From positions 1-33,922 of the forward strand of contig DXCG01000163.1 in the NCBI GenBank assembly GCA_019116145.1: a stretch of 33,922 bases of DNA, given 5' to 3'. Every line of letters starts with the position of its first letter. The stretch's first letter is position 1. The notes under the pieces are model-generated. The model did not search any database, had not been told where the DNA came from, and saw only the letters and a program-made list of their open reading frames with translations. The translations under genes and the position numbers were made by a program. The DNA is from Candidatus Phocaeicola gallistercoris (lineage in GTDB: Bacteria > Bacteroidota > Bacteroidia > Bacteroidales > Bacteroidaceae). Of this stretch, positions 17,528 to 26,622 are shown in pieces.

Positions 17528-19729
17528 ATGAAAAAATTAATTGCATTAAGCTGCCTGCTTTTTATTTTCACATGTGCTTTTACGCAACAAAGTGTAACGC
17601 TACAAGATGTAGCCAACGGAACGTACCGGCCACAAAACATCTACGGTATCAAACCAATGCTGGATGGAGAACATTACACACAAATCAGTTCCGACAGAAA
17701 ACGCATTGTAAAATATTCGTTTAAAACAGGAGAAGAAGTTGGCACACTTTTCGACACATCGACAGCAAGAGATTGCCCAGTAAAAACATTCGATGACTAC
17801 ATTATCTCACCAGATGAGAAACTTATTCTGATTCAAACAGAAACAAAACCTATTTACCGACGTTCGTTCACGGCTGTTTACTATATTTATAATATCAGGA
17901 ACAACCGAATGGAACCATTATCGAACAACGGACCGCAACAAGTTCCTTTATTCTCCCCGGATGCCACACAAATTGCTTTTGTGCGCAACAACAACATTTT
18001 CCTTGTAAAACTCCTCTTTGGGAATAGCGAGTCGCAAGTTACAACCGACGGAGAATATAATAAAGTACTGAATGGTATCCCCGATTGGGTTTATGAAGAA
18101 GAGTTTGGTTTCAATCGTGCATTCGATTTCAGTGCCGACAGTAAAATGATAGCCTATATCCGTTTCGATGAAAGTGAAGTACCAATGTTTAGTTTCCCAT
18201 GGTACAAAGGCATGGCACCCGAAAGAACACAATATGCCACTTATCCCGGTGCTTATATATATAAATACCCCAAAGCCGGAGAAAAAAATTCTAATGTGAG
18301 TGTACATACTTACGACATCAAAAGTCATGTAACACGCAAAATGGACTTGCCCATAGAAACGGACAGTTATATTCCACGCATCAAATTTACTTCCGACCCG
18401 GAGAAGCTGGCTATCATGACACTAAACCGCCACCAAAACCAGTTCGACCTTTACATGGCGAACCCTAAAAGTACTGTTTGCAAAGTAGCAATCCGCGATG
18501 AAGCAGAACAATACATCAAGGAACCTACATACGCCGCTGTCCGCTTTTACCCCGAAAATATTATCTTAATGAGTGAACGCGATGGATACAATCATCTGTA
18601 TCTGTATACAATAGGAGGAAATTTAGTAAAACAAATTACCCAAGGAACATTCGAAGTAAAAGATTTCTTAGGATGGGATAGAACAAACAATGTGTTTTAC
18701 TTTACAAGCAATGAGGAAAGTCCTCTACAATGTGCTGTTTACAAAATTGATGCAAAAGGGAAAAAGACCAAATTGTCGACCCGGACGGGTACCAATTCGG
18801 CTATCTTCAGCAGCAATATGCAATATTATATCAATACATTCTCAAATCTGAATACACCAACACTTATCACCATAAACAACAATAAAGGCAAAGAGCTTAA
18901 AACATTGGTAGACAATGCCGAATTTAAATCTAAAATCGCCTTACTGAACATGCCGCAGAAAGAGTTTTTCACTTTCCGCACAACAGAAGGAGTAGAACTA
19001 AACGGATGGATGATGAAACCAGCTAATTTTAATCCCAACAAAAAATATCCTGTCATTTTACACCAATACAGTGGTCCCGGTTCACAACAGGTCCTCGATG
19101 CTTGGAATATAGGCAGTTTTGGCGATGGTGGTATTTTTGAGTCTTACATGTGCGACAAAGGATATATAACAGTGTGTGTTGACGGACGTGGAACCGGAGG
19201 ACGAGGTAGCGAGTTTGAAAAGTGCACTTATCGTTATATTGGTGTCAAAGAATCGCACGACCAAGTAGAAACAGCCAAATATCTGCAAACATTACCATAC
19301 ATCAATGGAGAACGTATCGGGATATGGGGATGGAGCTATGGGGGATACAATACACTCATGTCAATGAGCGAAGGCACGCCAATATTCAAAGCCGGTATAG
19401 CAATAGCCGCACCCAGCGACTGGCGTTTCTACGATAGTGTATATACAGAACGTTTCATGCGTACGCCAAAAGAAAATGGAGACGGATATAATGCAAGTTC
19501 TGCCATTGCACGTGCTCCAAAATTACATGGAAAATTACTGCTCATCCACGGAACAGCCGATGATAACGTCCATTTCCAAAACTGTGCAGAATATAGTGAA
19601 GCATTAGTTCAAGCAGGAATCCAATTTGACATGCAAATATATACTAATCGCAACCATGGTATTTCCGGAGGAAATACACGCAACCATTTACTGAATCGGA
19701 TTACGAACTTTTTCATTGAGAATTTATAA
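17528..19729 (+). CDS. Secreted dipeptidyl peptidase IV-type serine peptidase (S9B)
   Basis: DPP IV enzymes remove X-Pro or X-Ala dipeptides from peptide N-termini; in Bacteroidales they act in the periplasm on imported peptides. From ATG 17528 the protein is 733 aa with a signal peptide (MKKLIALSCLLFIFTCAF). The N-terminal beta-propeller contains the double-Glu substrate motif (DWVYEEEFGFNRAF). The C-terminal alpha/beta hydrolase has the triad S603 (GWSYGG), D678 (HGTADDNVHF) and H710 (NRNHGI). A longer frame from 17429 was rejected, because it begins inside the alaS terminator and upstream of the -7 box. lipA follows 9 bp later and is probably cotranscribed. Confidence 0.93.
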   Translation: MKKLIALSCLLFIFTCAFTQQSVTLQDVANGTYRPQNIYGIKPMLDGEHYTQISSDRKRIVKYSFKTGEEVGTLFDTSTARDCPVKTFDDYIISPDEKLILIQTETKPIYRRSFTAVYYIYNIRNNRMEPLSNNGPQQVPLFSPDATQIAFVRNNNIFLVKLLFGNSESQVTTDGEYNKVLNGIPDWVYEEEFGFNRAFDFSADSKMIAYIRFDESEVPMFSFPWYKGMAPERTQYATYPGAYIYKYPKAGEKNSNVSVHTYDIKSHVTRKMDLPIETDSYIPRIKFTSDPEKLAIMTLNRHQNQFDLYMANPKSTVCKVAIRDEAEQYIKEPTYAAVRFYPENIILMSERDGYNHLYLYTIGGNLVKQITQGTFEVKDFLGWDRTNNVFYFTSNEESPLQCAVYKIDAKGKKTKLSTRTGTNSAIFSSNMQYYINTFSNLNTPTLITINNNKGKELKTLVDNAEFKSKIALLNMPQKEFFTFRTTEGVELNGWMMKPANFNPNKKYPVILHQYSGPGSQQVLDAWNIGSFGDGGIFESYMCDKGYITVCVDGRGTGGRGSEFEKCTYRYIGVKESHDQVETAKYLQTLPYINGERIGIWGWSYGGYNTLMSMSEGTPIFKAGIAIAAPSDWRFYDSVYTERFMRTPKENGDGYNASSAIARAPKLHGKLLLIHGTADDNVHFQNCAEYSEALVQAGIQFDMQIYTNRNHGISGGNTRNHLLNRITNFFIENL

Positions 19730-19738
19730 ATATCCTCC

Positions 19739-20593
19739 ATGCCATCAATAAAAAAACCAGAATGGTTAAAAGTCCAGATTGGGACAAACCAACGTTATAC
19801 AAACGTCAAACATATTGTAGATACTTATCATTTACATACAATATGTGGCAGTGGTCGTTGTCCCAATCTGGGCGAATGCTGGGGAAACGGGACAGCAACT
19901 TTCATGATCGGTGGGACAATCTGTACCCGGTCGTGTAAATTCTGCAATACACAAAGCGGGAAACCTCTCCCACTCGACCTAAAAGAACCGGAAAATGTAG
20001 CAACTTCCATTCGGCTTATGAAGCTGAAACATGCTGTCATAACTTCTGTCGACCGGGATGACCTTTCCGATTTAGGAGCTGAACATTGGAAAAAAACAAT
20101 TTTAGCAATAAAAAGACAGAACCCAAACACTACAATTGAAACGCTTATCCCCGATTTTCAAGGGAGAGAAGAATTAATTTCCATGATTATCCAAGCTCAA
20201 CCAGACATCATATCCCACAATCTTGAAACGGTCGAACGCATCAGTCCTGCCATCAGATCGGTTGCCACTTATGAACAAAGTTTAAAAGTGATTCGATACA
20301 TCTCTGAAAAAGGTATAACAACCAAGTCTGGAATCATGGTCGGATTAGGAGAAACTCCTGAAGAAGTGGAACAAACAATGGATGACCTACTTCAAAACGG
20401 ATGCCATATTCTAACAATCGGACAATATTTACGACCTACAGCCAAACACTATCCAGTTTTTGAATATATTCATCCGAAGCAATTTGCATTATACAAACAC
20501 ATAGGAGAAAAAAAAGGATTCCGCTGCGTTGAAAGTGGTCCATTAATCCGCTCTTCATATCATGCGGAAAAACATATAACCTACAAAGAATAA
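19739..20593 (+). CDS. lipA: Lipoyl synthase (radical SAM)
   Basis: LipA inserts two sulfur atoms into octanoyl chains on lipoyl domains of 2-oxoacid dehydrogenases and the glycine cleavage H protein. The 284-aa protein carries both iron-sulfur sites: the auxiliary cluster CX4CX5C at C36, C41 and C47, and the radical SAM CX3CX2C at C62, C66 and C69 (CTRSCKFC). The family C-terminal RSSYHAE motif supplies the serine ligand. It follows the peptidase gene by 9 bp. Its 3' end converges on the RsmI-like gene with only 6 bp between stops and no hairpin. Confidence 0.97.
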   Translation: MPSIKKPEWLKVQIGTNQRYTNVKHIVDTYHLHTICGSGRCPNLGECWGNGTATFMIGGTICTRSCKFCNTQSGKPLPLDLKEPENVATSIRLMKLKHAVITSVDRDDLSDLGAEHWKKTILAIKRQNPNTTIETLIPDFQGREELISMIIQAQPDIISHNLETVERISPAIRSVATYEQSLKVIRYISEKGITTKSGIMVGLGETPEEVEQTMDDLLQNGCHILTIGQYLRPTAKHYPVFEYIHPKQFALYKHIGEKKGFRCVESGPLIRSSYHAEKHITYKE

Positions 20594-20599
20594 GCGAAG

Positions 20600-21304
20600 T
20601 TACTTATAAATTAAAAAGATACAAGGTTTTTTCGACAAATCGGGTAAATGTTTTCTCCATTCAGCAATCGATTTAGTTTTTATAAACTCTTCTTCGCAAG
20701 TAATATTAGCGGCAATACACAATTTCGTCTGAGGTTTACATATTTTCAATATATCTTCTAACATTCTTTGATTCCGGTAAGGAGTCTCTATGAACAATTG
20801 GGTCTGACATTCAGCATAGACACGCTGTTCCAACTCTTTTATACGCTTAGTGCGTTCCGCTTGTTCTATTGGCAAATACCCATGAAAAGCAAAACTTTGG
20901 CCATTAAATCCCGACCCCATTACTGAAAGAATAATAGAAGAAGGACCTACCAAAGGAATAACTTTCAGATTCTTCCGTTGGGCAATCGCTACGACATCTG
21001 CACCGGGATCGGCTATAGCAGGACATCCTGCTTCTGAAATAACCCCCATAGCATGTCCTTGTAACAAAGGTTGCAGATAGTCTGCAACCTCTTCTGGAGA
21101 GGTGTGTTTATTTAAAGGATAAAAAGATAATTCTTCTATTTCTATATCCTTATCAACTTTTTTCAAGAAACGCCGCGCAGAACGTACGTCCTCTACAATA
21201 AAATGCCGAATCGATGATATAATTTCTCTATTATAAGCAGGGATAACTTTTTCTATGGATGTATCACCAAGCGTAACAGGCAATAAATACAATGCAATCT
21301 CCAT
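20600..21304 (-). CDS. RsmI-like tetrapyrrole-methylase-fold SAM methyltransferase
   Basis: This 234-aa protein has the COG0313 fold. RsmI of that group 2'-O-methylates C1402 of 16S rRNA. Matching segments: ALYLLPVTLGD (canonical PTPIGNL), FIVEDVRSARRFL (canonical AEDTRHT), GVISEAGCPAIADPGADVV (canonical SDAGTPLISDPG), and IPLVGPSSIILSVMGSGFNGQSFAFHGYLP. Several motif residues differ from genuine RsmI and it is shorter (about 286 aa in E. coli), so it may be a paralogue with another target. It is the last gene of fabI-gldB-this gene, 6 bp after gldB. The fold is secure, the substrate is not. Confidence 0.8.
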   Translation of the reverse strand: MEIALYLLPVTLGDTSIEKVIPAYNREIISSIRHFIVEDVRSARRFLKKVDKDIEIEELSFYPLNKHTSPEEVADYLQPLLQGHAMGVISEAGCPAIADPGADVVAIAQRKNLKVIPLVGPSSIILSVMGSGFNGQSFAFHGYLPIEQAERTKRIKELEQRVYAECQTQLFIETPYRNQRMLEDILKICKPQTKLCIAANITCEEEFIKTKSIAEWRKHLPDLSKKPCIFLIYK

Positions 21305-21310
21305 TACTAT

Positions 21311-22297
21311 TTACTCAAATTCGATTTGACCAAAATTATTACACTCAAGCAATTCGGCTATCGTAACATTCGGATGAGAATTCATGTATTGTTCCACTAA
21401 TTTCATACCCACCCATATACCAATTAAAGGAGGGATTTTTTCCCCTTGAAATATAACACTCGGATCGGGATGCGTATAAGCACGGATTAACATCGGGTCT
21501 GTACTACTCAAATGACGTTTACTACACATCCATTCCCATAAGTCGTTCCCGTTTTTTTTACACCAATCGATTTCCGCTTCTGTATATCCCAACATTGCTT
21601 CGTTCGATTTCATATCTAATATATGACGTACTACCCAATTAATTTTCCCACTATGAAGTATCAAGTCTAACAATGTACGACGTTCCGGATGCCATTCAAA
21701 AGGATACAAACTAAGTAAATAAAAAGAGAAACAGTCCGGAAGGATTCTATCCGGATTCATAGTACGACATTGATATGTGTAATAATATTGCCGGTATAAA
21801 GGATAGTCTTCTCCCATATATTTATCTAAGCTAATACCCAACAGACTGTCGCCAACTACAACCGACTGGTTTAAAGCCGATATCTGAGTATAGATTTGAG
21901 GAATAGATATAGAAGGAACTTCCTTCTTCAGCTGATGGAAACCCTTTGTCAATCCCTCTTCGATAAACGAAAGATCACTAAATTTCAAAACAACATCGTC
22001 CATCAATTTCAACAAAACCGAATCTGAATAAAACGCACACATACGTTCATTAATATCAGGATCGCTTACATTTCCTAAAACAAGCACATCCTCTATTAAA
22101 ATTTTTGTAGCCTGCGGAAAGTCCAGACTCATTTTCTGCAAGGCAGAAAATGAATTTAAGGTTATAGCCTCGTACTGCAAACGGTCGTAACGAAAAACAT
22201 GTATCCCATCGCCAGAAGTATCTGTTCTTTGCATCCTGTCTGAATGACAGGATACAAAGAAGCACACACTCAACAATATTGCTACAAGTTTTCGCAT
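21311..22297 (-). CDS. gldB: GldB-type lipoprotein
   Basis: This 328-aa protein has a lipoprotein signal (MRKLVAILLSVCFFVSC) with the lipidated Cys at about residue 17. The body resembles the gliding-motility lipoprotein GldB: FRYDRLQYEAI near the start, IPQIYTQISALNQSVVVGDSLLGISLDKYMG in the middle, and PPLIGIWVGMKLVEQYM near the end. In Flavobacterium GldB is needed for gliding and type IX secretion, but homologues are widespread in non-gliding Bacteroidales, where the role is undefined. It lies between fabI (16 bp) and the methylase (6 bp) in one operon. No other gld genes are in the window. Confidence 0.78.
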   Translation of the reverse strand: MRKLVAILLSVCFFVSCHSDRMQRTDTSGDGIHVFRYDRLQYEAITLNSFSALQKMSLDFPQATKILIEDVLVLGNVSDPDINERMCAFYSDSVLLKLMDDVVLKFSDLSFIEEGLTKGFHQLKKEVPSISIPQIYTQISALNQSVVVGDSLLGISLDKYMGEDYPLYRQYYYTYQCRTMNPDRILPDCFSFYLLSLYPFEWHPERRTLLDLILHSGKINWVVRHILDMKSNEAMLGYTEAEIDWCKKNGNDLWEWMCSKRHLSSTDPMLIRAYTHPDPSVIFQGEKIPPLIGIWVGMKLVEQYMNSHPNVTIAELLECNNFGQIEFE

Positions 22298-22313
22298 CTA
22301 TTTTTCAGTTTTC

Positions 22314-23171
22314 TTATCCGTAAATTATTTTACCGTTTTCGTCTTTATATTCATCAAGTCCTTTTTCATAGGTAGCCATTGCACGCAGACTCATACCGAC
22401 GCTCGAAAATCCACCATCGTGATACAAATTCTGCATAGTAACCTTACGAGTCAAATCGGAAAACATCACTATACAATAGTCTGCACATTCATCGGCAGAT
22501 GCATTTCCCAATGGAGACATTCTATTAGAGAAATCGAACAATTTATCCATCCCTTTCACACCAGAACCGGCTGTTGTCATAGTAGGCGATTGTGAAATAG
22601 TATTGATACGTACATGATGTTCGCGACCGTAAATATATCCAAAGCTGCGGGCTATAGACTCGAGCAATGCTTTTGCATCTGCCATATCGTTATAGCCATA
22701 AAATGTGCGTTGTGCCGCAACATAGCTCAATGCCAAAATAGAGCCATAATCATTGATTGCATCCAGCTTCTTTGCGCATTGTATCATCTTATGAAATGAA
22801 ACAGCCGATATGTCTAATGTTTTAGCAAGCATATCATAGTCCAAATCATCGTATGTACGTTTCTTACGAACATTGGGAGACATGCCTATTGAATGCAAAA
22901 CAAAATCGATCTTTCCTCCCAAAACATCCATTGAACGAACAAAGACATTCTGCAAATCGTCTACACTTGTTGCATCTGCAGGAATAACTTCACAATTTAA
23001 TTTCTCAGCCAAAGCCGAAACTTCTCCCATCCGCACCGCAACCGGTGTATTAGACAGTGTTATAGTCGCACCTTCAGCTACTGCCTTTTCTGCAACCTTC
23101 CATGCTATAGACTGCTCGTTTAAGGCACCAAAAATTATTCCTCTTTTTCCTTTCAACAAATTATAACTCAT
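22314..23171 (-). CDS. fabI: Enoyl-[acyl-carrier-protein] reductase FabI
   Basis: FabI reduces trans-2-enoyl-ACP in the last step of each fatty-acid elongation cycle. The 285-aa SDR-fold protein has a cofactor loop (GALNEQSIAWKVAEKAVAEGA) in the FabI style, and the active-site set Y150, Y160 and K167 with the same spacing as E. coli Y146/Y156/K163. SQSPTMTTAGSGVKG provides the substrate-loop threonines. It is somewhat longer than E. coli FabI (262 aa). It is first in fabI-gldB-methylase, with a consensus promoter about 34 bp upstream. Confidence 0.95.
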   Translation of the reverse strand: MSYNLLKGKRGIIFGALNEQSIAWKVAEKAVAEGATITLSNTPVAVRMGEVSALAEKLNCEVIPADATSVDDLQNVFVRSMDVLGGKIDFVLHSIGMSPNVRKKRTYDDLDYDMLAKTLDISAVSFHKMIQCAKKLDAINDYGSILALSYVAAQRTFYGYNDMADAKALLESIARSFGYIYGREHHVRINTISQSPTMTTAGSGVKGMDKLFDFSNRMSPLGNASADECADYCIVMFSDLTRKVTMQNLYHDGGFSSVGMSLRAMATYEKGLDEYKDENGKIIYG

Positions 23172-23204
23172 AACTCTTTACTATTATAAATTTTGACAAA
23201 GATA

Positions 23205-23236
23205 CAAAATTATTTTATAATCCGGTCATTTACAAA
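23205..23236 (-). promoter_or_regulatory. Consensus promoter of the fabI operon
   Basis: On the minus strand, TTTG (23233-23236), a 20-bp spacer and TAATTTTG (23205-23212) match the Bacteroidota promoter. A second -7-like box (TATCTTTG, 23197-23204) directly abuts it but lacks a -33 partner. Confidence 0.8.
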
Positions 23237-23343
23237 CTGCAATTTAAAAATAGAGTTAAAAACAACAGCACATTTACAAAAAAACATCAAGACATTAAAT
23301 AAAAACAACTTGAGATATTCCTTAAAACACCATGGCATTTATA

Positions 23344-23380
23344 TAAAAAATAGGTTGCGTACAAAATGTATGCAACCTAT
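23344..23380 (-). terminator. Terminator of the ROK kinase gene
   Basis: A 14-bp stem with one G-U pair (23350-23363 with 23367-23380) and an AAA loop is followed, on the minus strand, by a T-run (plus-strand A-run 23345-23350). It begins 25 bp after the kinase stop. Confidence 0.85.
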
Positions 23381-23405
23381 CCGAATTCTTTACCTTTATA
23401 CTCTA

Positions 23406-24383
23406 TTAATCCAATGCTTTTGCTTCCCATCCTAATGCAGATGCTCCCAACACTGCAGCATCGGCATCCTTCAATTGAGACATCAATAATTTTGTCTTTC
23501 CTTTAAAGATAGGCAAAACATTTTCATCTAAAGCTTTCTTAATAGGCTCCATAATATAATCGCCCGATTTTGCCAAACCGCCAAACAAAATAATTGCCTC
23601 CGGACTCGAGAATGCAATGAAATCGGCAAATGCTCTTCCTAAAATCATTCCTGTATAATCGAAGATATCTTTTGCCAATTTGTCTCCTTTTACTGCTGCA
23701 TCGTATACATCTTTCGACTGAATACTCTCCGCAGGGATGTTTCTCAATAAGCTGGGTTCCGAACGAGCCACTAAGAACTCACGTGCCGTCCTTGCCACAC
23801 CAGTTGCCGAGCAATAGGCTTCCAAACATCCTTTACGACCACAACCACATACTCGCCCGTCGCGTTCTGCAATCACATGACCTAACTCACCGGCAAAACC
23901 ATCGTGGCCATAAACCAACTGACCGTTGATAACAATTCCACTACCAACACCGGTTCCCAATGTAATCATAATGAAATCTCTCAGTCCTCGAGCGGCTCCA
24001 TAAGTCATTTCCCCGATAGCTGCTGCATTTGCATCGTTTGTCAATGCTGTAGGAATGCCTAATGATTCTTCAAACTTTGCAGCCAGCGGAATAATTCCTT
24101 TCCACGGCAGATTAGGAGCATACTCTATTGTTCCGTTATAATAATTCCCGTTAGGAGCACCAACTCCCATTCCTTTTATGTTTTCCACCCCACCAAATTT
24201 CTGAACTAATGGAAGAAGTTTTTTACATACAGCTTCCACATAATCATCTATTTCTGTATATTCTTGGGTCTTTACAGAATCGGAAGCCAACACGTTTCCA
24301 CGAGAGTCAACAATTCCAAATACGGTATTTGTTCCGCCAATATCCATACCCACTACATAGGGCTTCTCAATATTACTTGCCAT
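23406..24383 (-). CDS. ROK-family glucokinase
   Basis: This 325-aa cytoplasmic sugar kinase probably phosphorylates glucose (B. fragilis RokA also accepts N-acetylglucosamine). Motifs: the phosphate-binding loop DIGGTNT at about 14-20, catalytic D117 in NDANA, LGTGVGSGIV at about 142-150, and the ROK zinc signature GELGH ... CGCGRKGCLE (H169, C179, C181, C186). The length is typical. It lacks the DNA-binding N-terminus of NagC/Mlc-type ROK repressors, so it is an enzyme and not a regulator. It is a single gene between its own promoter and terminator. The exact sugar is inferred. Confidence 0.9.
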   Translation of the reverse strand: MASNIEKPYVVGMDIGGTNTVFGIVDSRGNVLASDSVKTQEYTEIDDYVEAVCKKLLPLVQKFGGVENIKGMGVGAPNGNYYNGTIEYAPNLPWKGIIPLAAKFEESLGIPTALTNDANAAAIGEMTYGAARGLRDFIMITLGTGVGSGIVINGQLVYGHDGFAGELGHVIAERDGRVCGCGRKGCLEAYCSATGVARTAREFLVARSEPSLLRNIPAESIQSKDVYDAAVKGDKLAKDIFDYTGMILGRAFADFIAFSSPEAIILFGGLAKSGDYIMEPIKKALDENVLPIFKGKTKLLMSQLKDADAAVLGASALGWEAKALD

Positions 24384-24417
24384 GATATTAAATTTTTTAA
24401 AGGTTAGTTATATGCAA

Positions 24418-24449
24418 CAAAAGTATATAATAGACAAAAACAGAACAAA
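24418..24449 (-). promoter_or_regulatory. Consensus promoter of the ROK kinase gene
   Basis: On the minus strand, TTTG (24446-24449), a 20-bp spacer and TACTTTTG (24418-24425) match the Bacteroidota promoter, 34 bp upstream of the kinase ATG. Confidence 0.8.
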
Positions 24450-24604
24450 TTTTTTCTCATTTATTTAAAACATCTTACATGTTTTTCTAATTTTTCCTTG
24501 TCTTTTTCTTTTCCATGAGAATACAAATCTTACATGAAGACTTCTTCTTCCGTTAAATATATATAAACAGGCTACTATGTGATACAAGGTATATAGTAAA
24601 AACA

Positions 24605-24612
24605 TATATTTG
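24605..24612 (+). promoter_or_regulatory. Candidate -7 box for the efflux operon
   Basis: TATATTTG matches TAnnTTTG and ends 31 bp before the ATG at 24644. No TTTG is found at -33, which could mean activator dependence or a weak promoter. A 10-bp direct repeat (ATCTTACATG at 24472-24481 and 24527-24536) lies upstream. Confidence 0.5.
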
Positions 24613-24643
24613 CTGCACAAATATTCCAAAGACATCAAAAAAA

Positions 24644-25363
24644 ATGATTCAATTAAACAATATTCATAAAACCTATAACAACGGTACACCTCTTCACGTT
24701 CTGAAAGGTATTAACCTGACTATTCAAAAAGGAGAATTCGTATCTATTATGGGTGCTTCTGGATCTGGGAAATCGACACTACTAAATATTTTAGGCATCC
24801 TCGACAGTTATGACTCCGGAGAATACCTTTTAAATAATGTATTAATAAAAAACTTAAGCGAAACGAAAGCAGCCTATTACCGCAACCGGATGATTGGATT
24901 CATTTTTCAATCATTCAACCTCATCCCCTTCAAAAATGCAATGGAAAATGTAGCCTTACCTCTTTTCTATCAAGGCATGAACAGAAAGAAAAGGAATGCC
25001 CTTGCATTAGAATATCTTGATAAATTAGGACTTAAAGAATGGGCACATCACATGCCCAACGAATTATCCGGAGGACAAAAACAAAGAGTTGCGATAGCAC
25101 GCGCCCTCATTACAAAACCACAAATGATCTTAGCCGATGAACCTACCGGTGCATTAGACAGTAAAACATCCATAGAAGTCATGCAAATTTTAAAAGAACT
25201 GCACGACAATGAACAACTGACAATTATAGTTGTCACACACGAAAGCGGTATCGCTAATCAAACGAATAAAATTATCCACATCAAAGATGGTATTATAGAA
25301 TACATCGAAAATAATTTCAACCATACCGCATATCACTTCGAAAAAGACGGATATATAAAATAA
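24644..25363 (+). CDS. ABC transporter ATP-binding protein (MacB/LolD type)
   Basis: This 239-aa ATPase powers the two permeases that follow. Walker A GASGSGKST at 37-45, Q-loop Gln at about 89, signature LSGGQKQR at 141-148, Walker B MILADE at 161-166, and switch His at about 199 (VVTHE). The IFQSFNLIP and ADEPTGALDS segments are typical of the MacB/LolD/FtsE subgroup. It is the first gene of a five-gene efflux operon, with 9 bp to the first permease. The substrate cannot be read from the sequence. Confidence 0.95.
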   Translation: MIQLNNIHKTYNNGTPLHVLKGINLTIQKGEFVSIMGASGSGKSTLLNILGILDSYDSGEYLLNNVLIKNLSETKAAYYRNRMIGFIFQSFNLIPFKNAMENVALPLFYQGMNRKKRNALALEYLDKLGLKEWAHHMPNELSGGQKQRVAIARALITKPQMILADEPTGALDSKTSIEVMQILKELHDNEQLTIIVVTHESGIANQTNKIIHIKDGIIEYIENNFNHTAYHFEKDGYIK

Positions 25364-25372
25364 CTACAAAAC

Positions 25373-26620
25373 ATGTTAGACTTGTTTCAAGAAATATATG
25401 CCACTATTATACGCAATAAACTGCGCACTATCCTTACTGGTTTTGCCGTCACATGGGGAATTTTCATGCTGATTGTTTTATTGGGAGCCGGCAACGGACT
25501 GCTTCACGCTTTCGAAGGACAAAATCAGAACATAAAAATGAATTCCATAAAAATTTTCCCCGGATTTACAAGTATCCCTTTCCACGGTTGGCAACAAGGC
25601 AGAAAAATCACATTAAAAGAACAAGACCGTCTGTTTACCCAACAAACATTCCATGAGAATGTCATCTCAACAGGTGCAAACATTAGCCATACAAGCACTT
25701 TGTCATTCAAAAAAGAAATACAATCTATCGAATTACAAGGTGTTTTTCCAAACTACACAGAATTGGAAAATATACAAATGAAGAAAGGACGCTTCATTAA
25801 CCAGCGAGATATGGAGGAAAAACGTAAAACAATTGTATTGCACGAAAAAACTGCAAATATTTTCTTTAACGGGAAAAATCCTATTGGACAATATATCAAC
25901 TCACAAGGAGTTGCCTATAAAGTTATAGGAATTTATACTGATTTGAATATGTTTACCCCACCCGCATTTATTCCTTTTACGACATTACAATTAATCTATC
26001 AGAAAGGCGATACTATCGACAATATTATATTCACAACAAAAGGACTTACTAATGAAGCAAAAAACGAACAATTTCAACATGATTATAAAGCTGCTCTCGG
26101 CGAATTAAAACAATTTGCCTCGGACGACGGCAGTGCTATTTGGATATGGAACCGGTTTACACAATATTTACAACAGCAATCTGCCAAACAAATATTAAGA
26201 ATTGCCATTTGGGTCATAGGCATATTTACTTTACTCAGTGGCATCGTAGGAGTAAGCAATATTATGCTAATAACAGTACGCGAGCGTACCCATGAATTTG
26301 GAATTCGTAAGGCGTTAGGAGCTAAACCATCTTCTATCCTATGGCTCATCATATCCGAAAGTATAACTATTACAAGTTTTTTCGGTTATATCGGCATGGT
26401 AGCCGGCATAGGTGTAACCGAATATATAAATCAACTTATGGGTAAACAAACTGTAGATATAGGTATCACCAGTATGACTGTCTTCGAGAATCCTACAGTT
26501 GATATAAGCATCGCCATACAAGCGACATTAACACTTATCATAGCCGGAACGCTGGCAGGATTATTCCCAGCTTTGAAAGCTATAAAAATTAAACCCATTG
26601 AAGCACTAAGAGCCAACTAA
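25373..26620 (+). CDS. MacB/FtsX-type ABC permease (first of two)
   Basis: This 415-aa inner-membrane protein has an N-terminal membrane helix (about 22-42, TGFAVTWGIFMLIVLLGAGN), a large periplasmic MacB_PCD domain (about 50-270), and a C-terminal FtsX domain with three helices (about 285-410). The FtsX domain contains LLSGIVGVSNIMLITVRERTHEFGIRKALGA, the coupling-helix signature. The ATPase is a separate gene, unlike E. coli MacB where both are fused. The next gene starts 2 bp later and is a homologous permease, so the two probably form a heterodimer. Confidence 0.93.
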   Translation: MLDLFQEIYATIIRNKLRTILTGFAVTWGIFMLIVLLGAGNGLLHAFEGQNQNIKMNSIKIFPGFTSIPFHGWQQGRKITLKEQDRLFTQQTFHENVISTGANISHTSTLSFKKEIQSIELQGVFPNYTELENIQMKKGRFINQRDMEEKRKTIVLHEKTANIFFNGKNPIGQYINSQGVAYKVIGIYTDLNMFTPPAFIPFTTLQLIYQKGDTIDNIIFTTKGLTNEAKNEQFQHDYKAALGELKQFASDDGSAIWIWNRFTQYLQQQSAKQILRIAIWVIGIFTLLSGIVGVSNIMLITVRERTHEFGIRKALGAKPSSILWLIISESITITSFFGYIGMVAGIGVTEYINQLMGKQTVDIGITSMTVFENPTVDISIAIQATLTLIIAGTLAGLFPALKAIKIKPIEALRAN

Positions 26621-26622
26621 TT

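Noticed and set aside
23193-23435. 80-codon frame between fabI and the ROK gene
   Set aside because: It runs through the fabI promoter and the ROK terminator hairpin and has no domain-like sequence.
24465-24689. 74-codon minus-strand frame upstream of the efflux operon
   Set aside because: It overlaps the start of the ABC ATPase gene and its -7 box, and is Cys/Phe/Tyr-rich as expected for a non-coding frame.
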